A stretch of DNA of 20,258 bases from a virus: IMG/VR virus record IMGVR_UViG_3300027896_000283, positions 1-20,258 of that record; one strand, written 5' to 3'. The position numbers were made by a program, and so were the translations under genes. A model generated the notes under the pieces. It ran no database searches, was not told where the DNA came from, and was given only the letters and a program-made list of their open reading frames with translations. Positions 6,692 to 15,316 of the stretch are shown here, one piece after another (position 1 is the first letter of the stretch; every line of letters starts with the position of its first letter).

Positions 6692-8905
6692 TTAAATTTT
6701 TGAAGTTTCGTCGATAAAATTTATCAGTGACGGAAGTGTTGTTTCGTTGTTTAGAGAATGTAGGCTAATCATGGAAAAAATTCCCATGTATTTATTCTTC
6801 AATAAGTTATCGATAAACTCCAAAGTGTATTCTTCAGTCGATTGTGATTTGGCGAAAATTGAAAATGTGGAGATTACCACTCGGTCCGTTGTGGAGATTT
6901 CACTTCCATGACCATACAGTTTCTTTGTTATAAAATTAAATACATCACATGTCGATTTATTATTTATTTTATTTATTATTCGAAGCTTACTAAGAATTAC
7001 ACCTGCATCTCTGGCGATAATATCGAGGGATACTCGATATTGTTCAGCAGCGAGTAATTTTTCTAGACGTGAAATTTCCGTTTTTTTAATGGATTCCGAT
7101 AAAATATCAAATACGTTGATCCACGTACCATCCTTCAAGATTTTTTTGATAGATTTATTTATTCCAAAAATAATTTTTACAGATTTTGGTATAAGATTCA
7201 AATCAATCGCTTTACTCAAAAGACGATTACATACATATAGATCAAGTAGTTTTGATTCTGTAAATTCTCCAATATATGATTCACCGTTCCATAATGGAAT
7301 ATAATATTGTACATCATTTGTATTGGCATTATATTCACATCGACGAAATTTCACGGAATAACCTTCGGAAATATCACTGGTGGCGATTCCAAGAATTTGA
7401 TTTTTATCTATAGTTGGTAGTGTGTTACTATTGTGCCGAATGATCTTTGGATTAGGTAGACTTTCAATTCGAATATAATTCTCCTTTGGTATGCCCAAAT
7501 ATTCCTGATGTTTCCACATAACAGAAAAATCAATTGAAGTATCTACAATGAACATGAAATCATAGCTCAATTCGTTCGGATAAGTTTCGGTCAAATATTT
7601 TTTAATTCGTGCCTTTTTCATCGACACTTGATCCGAATATAATATAATTGTTCTTTGTGTGGATGAAGCAAAATAATGATTTCGATTTGTTGATTTAAAC
7701 CGAGATTTTATTGTATTGTAATTCACATTTTCAATTATATATTCCGAAATTGTATCATCTTTAATTACTTCAACCGCGCGATTGTGTATATCAGGTACAT
7801 ACGCGACGTAATTTTCAATGGATTCGTTTTCAAATTTAATTTTAATATGCCCAACAATTCGATGTATTTCGTCGAACAATATGTCAGAATTATATGAATG
7901 GTACATTTTCATACCTTCCCACCGAGTTTTCGGTTTGAACGTATTAATCATCATTTCCTCCAATTCCCTTTTTGCTATTACCGCTTTGCGTATAATTGCT
8001 GCACGCGTACGATCTGTCGAATCATATTGAAGCTGTTCTTTATTTGGAGCAACATCTAGATCCCCAATTTCAAAATGAAAATCAAATACACCATTGGAAA
8101 GAAGTTTTCTGGCAATCGAAAGTTCGTCATTAGAAATTCCCTTACATGATGTCCAACCATAAACAATCTCGGATATTGGATATGAATAATTTCCCATAGA
8201 CGCGTAACTAACCAATTGTCTATACGTAGAGGTAGCTTTTCTTATTGCCCAACCAGTTCCAGAGTGTGAATGTTCAATTTCTGGAAATTTTATATCATGA
8301 ATTCCTACCAATTTTGGTCGATGGTGAAAAGGCAAGTATGCTGTCCGAATTTTATTAATGAAATTTGGAATATCTTCCGATTTTACTGCAAATTTAATCT
8401 GAAGACCATTATGTTCATTTGATGGATCGGTTGCAAGTTGTACGATGCTCGGTCCTCCATCGGAATCGACGAAGCAATCGTATGTATATTTCATACCATT
8501 AAACCACGACGTAACGGTAAAGTTTTCAGTATAATTGAACGGTGTTTTTGATCCCAATCCCATACACCCATCCGATTCGTTGTCTCCGGTCTTTGTCGAT
8601 TCGAAATAGGTGGTATAAATAACGTCAATATCTTTGGGTGATAACCCGGTACCAAAATCACGAATGGAAAACCAAGGCTCCAAATTGTTTGGCACGTGAA
8701 CCTCAAATTGTAGATTAGTTGTTCCAGCTTTAACATGTGCATCCCAAGCGTTGGCACCAAGTTCACGTGGAATTGCTTGAATTGGATCAGAATAGAATCC
8801 AGACAAAACTTGGAACGCCCTCGCGGACGACTTAATCTTGAATCGAGTTGGAGAGTATCCAGTATTAGTCTCGACGGTGGAAGATTTGATATCGGTGACA
8901 ATCAT
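6692..8905 (-). CDS. rIIA: rIIA-like GHKL ATPase
   Basis: Homologue of T4 rIIA, a GHKL-fold protein (Hsp90/gyrase B/MutL type) acting with rIIB at the membrane or nucleoid in phage exclusion. It has 737 residues, close to the 725 of T4. The ATP-binding motifs are clear: the N box ELGANAWDAH (48-57, with E48, N52 and D55), the G1 box DFGTGLS (83-89), and the G2 lid GCMGLGSKTPFNY (113-125). The rest has a transducer-like region (KEQLQYD, in the 290s) and a long C-terminal part with no recognised motif. No internal break is seen. The start is the ATG at 8905. The leader contains TTTACT and long T runs but no Shine-Dalgarno. It lies directly upstream of rIIB. Confidence 0.9.
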   Translation of the reverse strand: MIVTDIKSSTVETNTGYSPTRFKIKSSARAFQVLSGFYSDPIQAIPRELGANAWDAHVKAGTTNLQFEVHVPNNLEPWFSIRDFGTGLSPKDIDVIYTTYFESTKTGDNESDGCMGLGSKTPFNYTENFTVTSWFNGMKYTYDCFVDSDGGPSIVQLATDPSNEHNGLQIKFAVKSEDIPNFINKIRTAYLPFHHRPKLVGIHDIKFPEIEHSHSGTGWAIRKATSTYRQLVSYASMGNYSYPISEIVYGWTSCKGISNDELSIARKLLSNGVFDFHFEIGDLDVAPNKEQLQYDSTDRTRAAIIRKAVIAKRELEEMMINTFKPKTRWEGMKMYHSYNSDILFDEIHRIVGHIKIKFENESIENYVAYVPDIHNRAVEVIKDDTISEYIIENVNYNTIKSRFKSTNRNHYFASSTQRTIILYSDQVSMKKARIKKYLTETYPNELSYDFMFIVDTSIDFSVMWKHQEYLGIPKENYIRIESLPNPKIIRHNSNTLPTIDKNQILGIATSDISEGYSVKFRRCEYNANTNDVQYYIPLWNGESYIGEFTESKLLDLYVCNRLLSKAIDLNLIPKSVKIIFGINKSIKKILKDGTWINVFDILSESIKKTEISRLEKLLAAEQYRVSLDIIARDAGVILSKLRIINKINNKSTCDVFNFITKKLYGHGSEISTTDRVVISTFSIFAKSQSTEEYTLEFIDNLLKNKYMGIFSMISLHSLNNETTLPSLINFIDETSKI

Positions 8906-9027
8906 GGTGGTTTTTGATTAAGACACCAGACTATCAAAAAAATAAAAAAAGTAAAGAACTTTTTCTATTATTGGAAAAAAATTTACACGTTAATACTTAA
9001 CTAAATGAATATTAACCAGTTAGAAAA

Positions 9028-9792
9028 CTATTTTTTAATACACCACATGTCCTGCGCCAAATTCGGATTTGTTATGTAAGCGAATGGTATTGTGAAGTAT
9101 CCATCAATTCCCCAATTTGGTCCCCAACTATTCCTAACCAAAAATGTTTTCGTTTCCATGTCATATCCGACAGCCAAAACCGCATGCCCCCCTTGGCAAA
9201 TTTCAGCAGAAGTTGGAAGATTCAAAATTCCGGTTTGAGCAACAGTCGGTCCCTCAAATTCAGAAAAAACGGAAAATCCAAATACAAATGGATATCCATC
9301 GGCTAAACAATGAATCATATCTTCAAATGAATTAATTCGTTGATATTCAGTTACTAGATGATTTTTTGCTGAATCGTAACATTCTATCAATGGTTTGTCA
9401 TTACATTTTTCTATTGAATATGGCCAAATTGATTCCCCACATGATCCAGACGAAACCAAAATTTTGATGGTATTTCGAATTGTTGCTCCACAATCTTGAC
9501 CCAAATTTCCCTCAAGTTCGCGAGTATTATAATAAACGAACAATCGACTCAAATCTTCAAATGAAGAACTGTTTCCCGCTTTTATTTCCAAATATTCGAG
9601 TGCACCAACGGATGCATTTGCAGTACAACTTCCGATTGAATATTGATTTTCTATCCGAGAGCACCACGGACGAAGATCGACCTTTTTTGGTAAATCGGAA
9701 AAATCCGGAGGAGATCCCAGTTTAAATATTTTATCTCGGTGATCTGTTAGATCGGGTTTCCATCCATATTTTGGTTTCGATGTACGTTTCAT
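9028..9792 (-). CDS. Papain-like C1 family cysteine peptidase
   Basis: A 254-residue cysteine peptidase of family C1. The active site is complete: Q50 (oxyanion hole) in ENQYSIGSCTANA, the nucleophile C56, H203 in GGHAVLAVGY, and N221 in VRNSWGPNWG. The entry sequence WKPDLTDHRD then VDLRP is that of bacterial and viral C1 enzymes with the GSCTANA signature. There is no signal peptide, and the stretch before the catalytic domain is only about 35 residues, so there is no long inhibitory propeptide. The protein probably acts inside the infected cell or in the virion. Possible roles are processing of phage proteins or cleavage of a host target, but context does not decide. A terminator precedes it. 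TATAAT-like boxes lie in the A/T-rich leader. Confidence 0.88.
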   Translation of the reverse strand: MKRTSKPKYGWKPDLTDHRDKIFKLGSPPDFSDLPKKVDLRPWCSRIENQYSIGSCTANASVGALEYLEIKAGNSSSFEDLSRLFVYYNTRELEGNLGQDCGATIRNTIKILVSSGSCGESIWPYSIEKCNDKPLIECYDSAKNHLVTEYQRINSFEDMIHCLADGYPFVFGFSVFSEFEGPTVAQTGILNLPTSAEICQGGHAVLAVGYDMETKTFLVRNSWGPNWGIDGYFTIPFAYITNPNLAQDMWCIKK

Positions 9793-9825
9793 GAATTATA
9801 AATAGTACTCTAAATTATAATAAAC

Positions 9826-9858
9826 AAAAAAATCGACTATCATATTGATAGTCGATTT
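9826..9858 (-). terminator. Strong Rho-independent terminator
   Basis: A perfect 13-bp inverted repeat, AAATCGACTATCA / TGATAGTCGATTT, has a 3-base loop (TAT). On the minus strand it runs into seven T residues. It lies 24 bases after the stop of the small gene at 9882 and upstream of the C1 peptidase. Confidence 0.85.
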
Positions 9859-9881
9859 CGGAGTACAAATTGGATCAAGTT

Positions 9882-10019
9882 TCAGAAAAAAATTACACCG
9901 ATGATAATTCCAATTAATATTGATATTGAACTGTACATTTTATTTTCCAATATGAATTTACCAAATTTGATGAGATATGGTTCGGAAAATATCCAAAATG
10001 ATAATAGTTTTTCTTTCAT
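9882..10019 (-). CDS. Very small membrane-anchored protein, unknown
   Basis: A 45-residue open frame from the ATG at 10019 to the TGA at 9882-9884. The N-terminal half is mixed (MKEKLLSFWIFSEPY). The C-terminal end is a clear single membrane segment (SSISILIGIIIGVIFF). It fits tightly between the stop of the gene at 10034 and the terminator at 9826-9858, which supports it as a real gene. The function is unknown; small tail-anchored phage proteins often affect lysis or host membranes, but nothing here shows that. Confidence 0.55.
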   Translation of the reverse strand: MKEKLLSFWIFSEPYLIKFGKFILENKMYSSISILIGIIIGVIFF

Positions 10020-10033
10020 GATTTTTAATTTTA

Positions 10034-10252
10034 TTAACGCTTTTCTCTCTCATATCCATAATATTTTTTATCGTCGCCGGAATCAATGTCCGATAAAATT
10101 TCTCGGATATCATCTGTGGATGCAATTAACTTTCCAGTTTTATCATACAACAAATTTGTAATTCCTTCATACAATTTAACATACAAAGGGGAAGGAGAAA
10201 AATTTTCCGTTACTACTTCGTGGATAATTTGTTTTAATTGGGATTTTTTCAT
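10034..10252 (-). CDS. Small protein with N-terminal LKQIIxE motif, unknown
   Basis: A 72-residue protein starting MKKSQLKQIIHEVVTE. This short amphipathic N-terminal motif recurs in small proteins of large myoviruses and resembles T4 head-targeting peptides cut by the prohead protease after a glutamate. The rest is charged and unremarkable, with a basic end. Its ATG overlaps the stop of the upstream gene by four bases (ATGA), which indicates coupling. The function is unknown. Confidence 0.6.
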   Translation of the reverse strand: MKKSQLKQIIHEVVTENFSPSPLYVKLYEGITNLLYDKTGKLIASTDDIREILSDIDSGDDKKYYGYEREKR

Positions 10253-11007
10253 TTTTTCTTTTCTTTGATCGATGGAGTTTTTTTATCTTTTATCGTCAAT
10301 TTATCCGAACTTTCCATATCTTTATTAGCTTTCAAAAATGCAGACGCGGGTTCGGCTTTTTCCTGTTTTCCCTTTAAAACTTTATCTATAATTTTTTCGA
10401 TTTTATCGACCAATTCTCCACCAAGCTCTGGACTGTCTTCAAGTGTGTCAGTGTCCAATTCTTCTTCCGCGTCTTTTGTTGCTTTATCTGCCACATCCAA
10501 TTGTGTAATTTCATCAGAGTCTTCCATCTCATCCGACTCTTTTTTCTCAGTTTCTTTTTTAGTATCCTTTTTCTTATCGTCATTTTTTGTTATTGGAGCT
10601 TTTCCTTTCGTGAAGGCTTTGTCCACATAACTCGTTTTTGAATCTAGATCTTCTCCCAAATTATCTTCGATGAACTTTAAAACATCATCGGTCGATAAAT
10701 TTTTACCAACAAATCTATCGGATTTATGAAAAACTGAAACTATATCAAACAATTCACCGGAATCCGTTTTCCGTGTGATTTCTACCTGAAATTTCATCCC
10801 GTCACACCCATCATCAAATGAAATTTTTCCATTCAATGGATTTTCGGATACTTCACACGTGTCCCCTTGCAATTTTCGAACCAATTTATCAAGTTCACGT
10901 ACAAACTTGGTATTAGTTGATACTTTACCAACTCCGTAATCGGCCTTGGTTATTTCGGTTAAGATTAATTTTTTAATTATTGATTTTAGACGATTTCGGT
11001 TGGTCAT
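10249..11007 (-). CDS. Lys/Glu-rich low-complexity protein, unknown
   Basis: A 252-residue protein. Residues 1-20 (NRLKSIIKKLILTEI) carry the same short amphipathic N-terminal motif as the next gene. Residues about 30-125 look like a small folded domain (KFVRELDKLVRKLQG, then a strand-rich segment MKFQVEITRKTD and a helix DDVLKFIEDNLGEDL). From about 138 on it is highly charged low-complexity sequence (KKKDTKKETEKKE, then EELDTDTLEDSPE) with one helix (ELVDKIEKIIDKVLKG), ending in lysines. It could be a scaffold-like or internal head protein by composition, but that is speculation. A TTGACC box lies at 11046-11051. Confidence 0.65.
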   Translation of the reverse strand: MTNRNRLKSIIKKLILTEITKADYGVGKVSTNTKFVRELDKLVRKLQGDTCEVSENPLNGKISFDDGCDGMKFQVEITRKTDSGELFDIVSVFHKSDRFVGKNLSTDDVLKFIEDNLGEDLDSKTSYVDKAFTKGKAPITKNDDKKKDTKKETEKKESDEMEDSDEITQLDVADKATKDAEEELDTDTLEDSPELGGELVDKIEKIIDKVLKGKQEKAEPASAFLKANKDMESSDKLTIKDKKTPSIKEKKK

Positions 11008-11056
11008 ATCGTATAAATATCACAAAAAGACAAAAAAGATTAACCGGTCAAAATAA

Positions 11057-11082
11057 AACCCGGCGATTAACATCGCCGGGTT
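11057..11082 (-). terminator. Terminator after the ribonucleotide reductase gene
   Basis: A perfect 11-bp inverted repeat, AACCCGGCGAT / ATCGCCGGGTT, has a 4-base loop. On the minus strand it is followed by TTATTTTG. It starts eight bases beyond the reductase stop codon, in the classic position. Confidence 0.8.
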
Positions 11083-11090
11083 GATAACCA

Positions 11091-13199
11091 TCACAGTTGT
11101 TTTATTTCACATGCTCCACCCGTACATACAAATTCCTGTTGTAATTTTGTGGTATCATCATCCTCAGTAAAATTACCATAATTTGTTTTCTTCCAATTTG
11201 CCTTCAATTGATCAAACCGTACTTGATCTTCTTCTGTAACGACTTCTTCCATTGGTGCTTGTTTATATTGCTTATCTCCCGTTGTTGATAACAGCGACAC
11301 CGCTGCAAAATTTTGTCTATTATCATACAGATATTTTACTACAGATTTCCATTCATCCGGTCCAACCAACACGGTACAAGAAACGTTATGAACTAATTTA
11401 CTGTTCGGATTTAATGTTCCCGGAACTACCCAATTTGCTTGTGTAGATTTAATCAGGTCTAAATGCTTGATTGCCGTCAAATCAGATTTAACCATCGCAG
11501 TTTGTCCAACCTCGATTGGAAATGAAACAACGTCATCGGTTTTTGTCGCGCTCCATACACTTTGTTCACACGCATGTGGATTATTTTTCTTGAAGAATTT
11601 ATATACCGGATCCATCTTGTTACATTGAATGCGACGAATATATTTTCTCGCATGATGTGCGTGGATCCCAGATGAAGTTCCCAATACTATACTAGCAGAT
11701 CCCTCTGGCTTAATTAATGTGGTTCGAGCCGCTGAATTAATTCCGAGCTTGTTTGCCCAAATTGCATTGGTTTCTTTAACTAAATTTGCAGCTTTGGTTT
11801 GTATTTCTGGATTGAATATAATATCTGGATTTTCCATCATTCCGGTGATTGAAACGCCAAGTAACGCTTCACGTTCGGTCAATTCTTTTGACGCATTTGA
11901 TAGATATGGAAAATGTGTGTATGTAGCTTGAAGTGTTCCGATGATTGCGGCTGATTTGACTGCATCCATCATATTAGATTCCGTTTTTATTTTTGCTCCA
12001 TTGGTAGTAGTCAAATTACACACTTGAACTCCCAAACGTCCATCGTCAGTAATTGGCTCAAACGCTACTTCAAAACATGGATTAAAAAGTATGTCGGGAG
12101 TTGAACTATCAGCAAATACAAATCCCGGTTCACCAAACTGTTGAGTAAGATTTACTATATTTTCAAATTGTTCCAAACTTACTTTATCTCGAAAAAGTAT
12201 TGTACTATTATTACTTCGTGCCCGTTGTGGCTCAATATAATACCAACTAATTTTCTTATTTTTTACGATTTGTTCATAATCATTTTCAAATACTTCAACA
12301 TCATACGTTTTACGATTCACGATTACTTTTCCGTGATATATTCCAGTATCATCGTCCTTAACGAATCGTTTTGATTTTTGAACATCAAAAAACGTTTTCG
12401 CGTTCATCATGTCCGAGTCATTAATATCAAAAATAACTGCACACGCTGATCTACGTATTCCGCCGGATAAAACTGCATCGGCACAGTGCATTAAAATATC
12501 ATACGCATTAATCGTTTTCAGTCTTGGCTGCTCTTTTTCTTCGATTATATAATCCAACAATTCTTTTATTTTGATATGCGCAGACTTTAGTCCCTTATAT
12601 CCCGGAGCCTTCCCACCTCCAGTTTTTAATGGAGTACCTTCAGCTCTGATACGTGAATAGTCAAATACAATTTTTCTACCAGTAAATGGAGTATTTCTAA
12701 AATACGTCATTAACAATGCTTCAACCGAGTCAGACCATCCTTCTATATTATCTTGAATTGTGTATGTTAAGACGCATCCGGTTTTATCTTTTGTGTTTAC
12801 TAGATCCGGAAGATGACCTAGAAATTTTTCAGATAAACCAAATCCCATACCACAACCGGCGAGTAACATATAAAATGATTCAGCAAATGACCGAATCGAT
12901 GCGATATGAGAAACTGAACAATTGAACATTCTGGCATTATGTACTTCAATTGCTTTTCCACCGAATTGAAGGGAACGCATTGACGGTGCTACTCGTTTTT
13001 CTTTAACTAGATTAAATGCCCATTTAATTTCCGCAATATCTTCACCGGATAATCCGGAGAATTTTTTTAGATGCATTTTTTCTAATCGATTGACCGTCTC
13101 TTCCCATAATTCACGTCTTCCACGTTTTTCGTCATACTTTGCATATTTTGCTGCAAACGTAAAGTTTCCCATCTCTTCCAAAAAATTTATACTATTCAT
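11091..13199 (-). CDS. nrdJ: Class II (adenosylcobalamin-dependent) ribonucleotide reductase
   Basis: Reduces ribonucleotides to deoxyribonucleotides for phage DNA synthesis, using adenosylcobalamin to make the thiyl radical. At 702 residues it resembles the monomeric Lactobacillus-type enzyme. The active site shows the radical cysteine C375 and E377 in FNPCFEV, and the redox pair C94 (MFNCSVSHIA) and C394 (VQVCNLTTTNG). The mobile C-terminal pair is C692 and C697 in VCTGGACEIKQL. Other conserved blocks are APSMRSLQFGG (71-81), GCGMGFGLS (115-123) and SGGIRRSACA (245-254). No radical-subunit gene or glycyl-radical activase is seen nearby, as expected for class II. The host must supply or import B12. 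The gene sits between the helicase and a terminator. No intein is visible. Confidence 0.88.
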   Translation of the reverse strand: MNSINFLEEMGNFTFAAKYAKYDEKRGRRELWEETVNRLEKMHLKKFSGLSGEDIAEIKWAFNLVKEKRVAPSMRSLQFGGKAIEVHNARMFNCSVSHIASIRSFAESFYMLLAGCGMGFGLSEKFLGHLPDLVNTKDKTGCVLTYTIQDNIEGWSDSVEALLMTYFRNTPFTGRKIVFDYSRIRAEGTPLKTGGGKAPGYKGLKSAHIKIKELLDYIIEEKEQPRLKTINAYDILMHCADAVLSGGIRRSACAVIFDINDSDMMNAKTFFDVQKSKRFVKDDDTGIYHGKVIVNRKTYDVEVFENDYEQIVKNKKISWYYIEPQRARSNNSTILFRDKVSLEQFENIVNLTQQFGEPGFVFADSSTPDILFNPCFEVAFEPITDDGRLGVQVCNLTTTNGAKIKTESNMMDAVKSAAIIGTLQATYTHFPYLSNASKELTEREALLGVSITGMMENPDIIFNPEIQTKAANLVKETNAIWANKLGINSAARTTLIKPEGSASIVLGTSSGIHAHHARKYIRRIQCNKMDPVYKFFKKNNPHACEQSVWSATKTDDVVSFPIEVGQTAMVKSDLTAIKHLDLIKSTQANWVVPGTLNPNSKLVHNVSCTVLVGPDEWKSVVKYLYDNRQNFAAVSLLSTTGDKQYKQAPMEEVVTEEDQVRFDQLKANWKKTNYGNFTEDDDTTKLQQEFVCTGGACEIKQL

Positions 13200-13266
13200 A
13201 ATTTATTGCGAAACTGTAATTATCCAATTATTGTTGGACTGATAAGTAGGGATGTGAATTGAAAAA

Positions 13267-15276
13267 TTATCCGTTTAGATCGGTGCCTATGTCATCACTC
13301 CGGAAACTGTTCCATTTTTTCTTTAGTTGAGATTTAGTATCATTTTCTTCGTCTTGCATCGTAGCTTTAATTTCAGCGGATTCTTTTGCCTTATCATCAT
13401 ATACTCGAATGTCTCCATTGCCAGCATTCATTTTAGCATATAAAGTAATTCCGTCCGGACCAAATCTATTTTTTATGACGTGAAATCTCGCAGTATTATT
13501 TGCCTTGTCATTTATCTTACGTGACATAGATAAGATAAAATCCGCCGTCATTATTTTCCGAAAAGAATCTGCTATATGTGTAGCGGTTACAATATCTTCT
13601 TCACTACCGCTTCTTGATACTTGTGATGCGGACCAAACGGGAAGTTTTAATTCTCCAGCCGCTCCACGTAATTCCTCATAAATATTTCCCATCGTGGAGT
13701 AACTATTGGCGTTTTTGTCTGACTCGGATGCTCGTAAAATATCAGCATAATCCACAATCATCAGATCAATTTTAATACCTTCAATTGTTTGGATTCGTTC
13801 AATGTGATTTTTTAATGATTGTGCACTAACAGTTTTAAGTGGGAAGTATTTAACAATCAACCTTCCTTTGAGATCTTTAATCTTATTTTTTACAATGTCG
13901 GCATTGTTACGAATATTCTGAAAATCTATGTGTGTAAAACAACAATCGTACCGTAACCCAACATAATTCTCATTCAACTCCAAAGTAAAATGTACTACAT
14001 TTTTTCCTTGTCGTATAGCTTCAGTTCCTATCTTTGCCAATACCCACGAATTATGAGATAAAATTCCATTTGAATAATAACAGTGAACATCTTCAACTGA
14101 AATATCATATAAAATTTGGGTGGTACCAAACGATTTGCGTTCCAATGTAGTCGTTCCGGTTTTTATTTCAACTAAATCATATGCGGTTATATCTTTTACT
14201 TTTTTCCAATTACCATCAACTTTTAATAAATGATGTTCCGATGTTTCTATAATAGATCCATCGTTAAAACTTGATATTACAGATTGTTGTTTTTCCGTGT
14301 GAAATGCAGTTACGATTTGCTTGAATCCGACCGGAGTATCTACATATAATGGAAATTGAACACTATATGTAGCATTTTCCTCACGTGCGATCTTAAGTAC
14401 ATCAAATAAATGTACCATAGTTACGACTTCAACTGAAATCTTTTTCTTGACTCCACGTTGTACATCGGACTTTAATTCCGATTTAAGTTTTTCAATCTCG
14501 AACAAAATATTATCTATTTGCCAACCAAATAGAAGTTTTCCACCGAAGTCAATCGTATCAAACGGCTTAAACCATATAACATATTCATTTCCAGAATTAC
14601 CGACGGTAGAAATTCCCGTTTCATAATATTGAATGGTTATTTCCGTATTTGGTCCAACACACTTGCCTGCTCCGGGAGGAGCGACGAATATTCCTAATTC
14701 TCCCGGCCCTAATCCACCGTCCATAAGTTTATCAATACATTCCCAGTTGGTTGGTACGGTTGCTCTACACATTTGACTCATACGAGCGTCGATTTCAACA
14801 TTATAATTGTGTCCCAGATTTCTTTCTGCTCCAGCTTTCATCGCATTATCGACCAATGTTTTGATGTGGTCATATTGCCCGGATTGCAAATGATCCACCG
14901 ACTCTAAAATTGCACTTTTCAATTTTTGATTTTTACAAAACTCCAAAAATTGTTCACGGACAAACACCAAATCCTTTTCGGTGAGTTTCATGTACACGCT
15001 CTTTAAATTCTCGATCACCGAAGATTTTAACGCGTCATTTGTTATAATATCAATTCTAATTTTGAACACACTTAAAGTTGGAAGTTCCTTATATTGGATA
15101 AAATAATCAATTGTTTCTTTTAAAATCCATTGATGTGCGTCAATTTCAAATGCTTTGATATCAATGATGTCAATAACTCGTTCGAGAAAATGTCGATCAC
15201 TTAATATCCCAGCAATAATTTTAGTTTGAAAGTCTAGACCAAACTTCCGTAGATTGTCTATAATAACAGGAGTCAT
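13267..15276 (-). CDS. 41: DnaB/gp41-like replicative helicase, intein-containing precursor
   Basis: A hexameric 5'-3' replicative helicase made as a 669-residue precursor with an in-frame intein at residues 206-409; after splicing it would be 465 residues, close to T4 gp41 (475). The N-terminal domain is helical (1-165). The RecA-like domain has Walker A APPGAGK (199-205) joined after splicing to SWVLAK (410-415), then HFTLEL (429-434, E433), Walker B IDLMIVDY (503-510, D509), the sensor SASQVSR (549-555, Q552), and a likely arginine finger in IKNRFGP (601-607). The start is the ATG at 15276, with no Shine-Dalgarno. It follows the exonuclease gene. A possible TTGACA promoter sits directly after that gene's stop codon. 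Confidence 0.9.
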   Translation of the reverse strand: MTPVIIDNLRKFGLDFQTKIIAGILSDRHFLERVIDIIDIKAFEIDAHQWILKETIDYFIQYKELPTLSVFKIRIDIITNDALKSSVIENLKSVYMKLTEKDLVFVREQFLEFCKNQKLKSAILESVDHLQSGQYDHIKTLVDNAMKAGAERNLGHNYNVEIDARMSQMCRATVPTNWECIDKLMDGGLGPGELGIFVAPPGAGKCVGPNTEITIQYYETGISTVGNSGNEYVIWFKPFDTIDFGGKLLFGWQIDNILFEIEKLKSELKSDVQRGVKKKISVEVVTMVHLFDVLKIAREENATYSVQFPLYVDTPVGFKQIVTAFHTEKQQSVISSFNDGSIIETSEHHLLKVDGNWKKVKDITAYDLVEIKTGTTTLERKSFGTTQILYDISVEDVHCYYSNGILSHNSWVLAKIGTEAIRQGKNVVHFTLELNENYVGLRYDCCFTHIDFQNIRNNADIVKNKIKDLKGRLIVKYFPLKTVSAQSLKNHIERIQTIEGIKIDLMIVDYADILRASESDKNANSYSTMGNIYEELRGAAGELKLPVWSASQVSRSGSEEDIVTATHIADSFRKIMTADFILSMSRKINDKANNTARFHVIKNRFGPDGITLYAKMNAGNGDIRVYDDKAKESAEIKATMQDEENDTKSQLKKKWNSFRSDDIGTDLNG
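14050..14661 (-). other. Intein in the helicase Walker A motif (204 residues)
   Basis: Residues 206-409 of the helicase precursor form a protein-splicing element between GAGK and S of the P-loop. It begins with the nucleophile C206 (CVGPNTEITI). It has the block B motif TSEH (345-348) in SIIETSEHHLLK, block F YDISVEDVHCYYSNG (390-404), and ends HN (408-409) followed by S410. No LAGLIDADG or HNH endonuclease motif is visible. The extra 65 or so residues relative to the two RecA inteins may be a linker or an endonuclease remnant. Confidence 0.9.
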
Positions 15277-15289
15277 ATGTTGATAATAC

Positions 15290-15316
15290 GATATACACCG
15301 CCACCGTAACTGTCAA
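15290..15316 (-). promoter_or_regulatory. Possible promoter for the helicase gene
   Basis: On the minus strand TTGACA (15311-15316) is followed after 15 bases by TATATC (15290-15295). The spacing is the same as at the rIIB site. The box starts immediately after the TGA of the exonuclease gene and 40 bases before the helicase ATG. Confidence 0.4.

Noticed and set aside
10238-10630. Plus-strand serine-rich open frame of 130 codons
   Set aside because: Mirror image of the Lys/Glu-rich coding sequence on the minus strand.
13200-13266. Terminator between the reductase and helicase genes
   Set aside because: Only a 4-5 bp stem (CCAA/TTGG) with no T run.
14050-14661. Homing endonuclease inside the helicase intein
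   Set aside because: No LAGLIDADG, HNH or GIY-YIG motif is visible in the extra residues.
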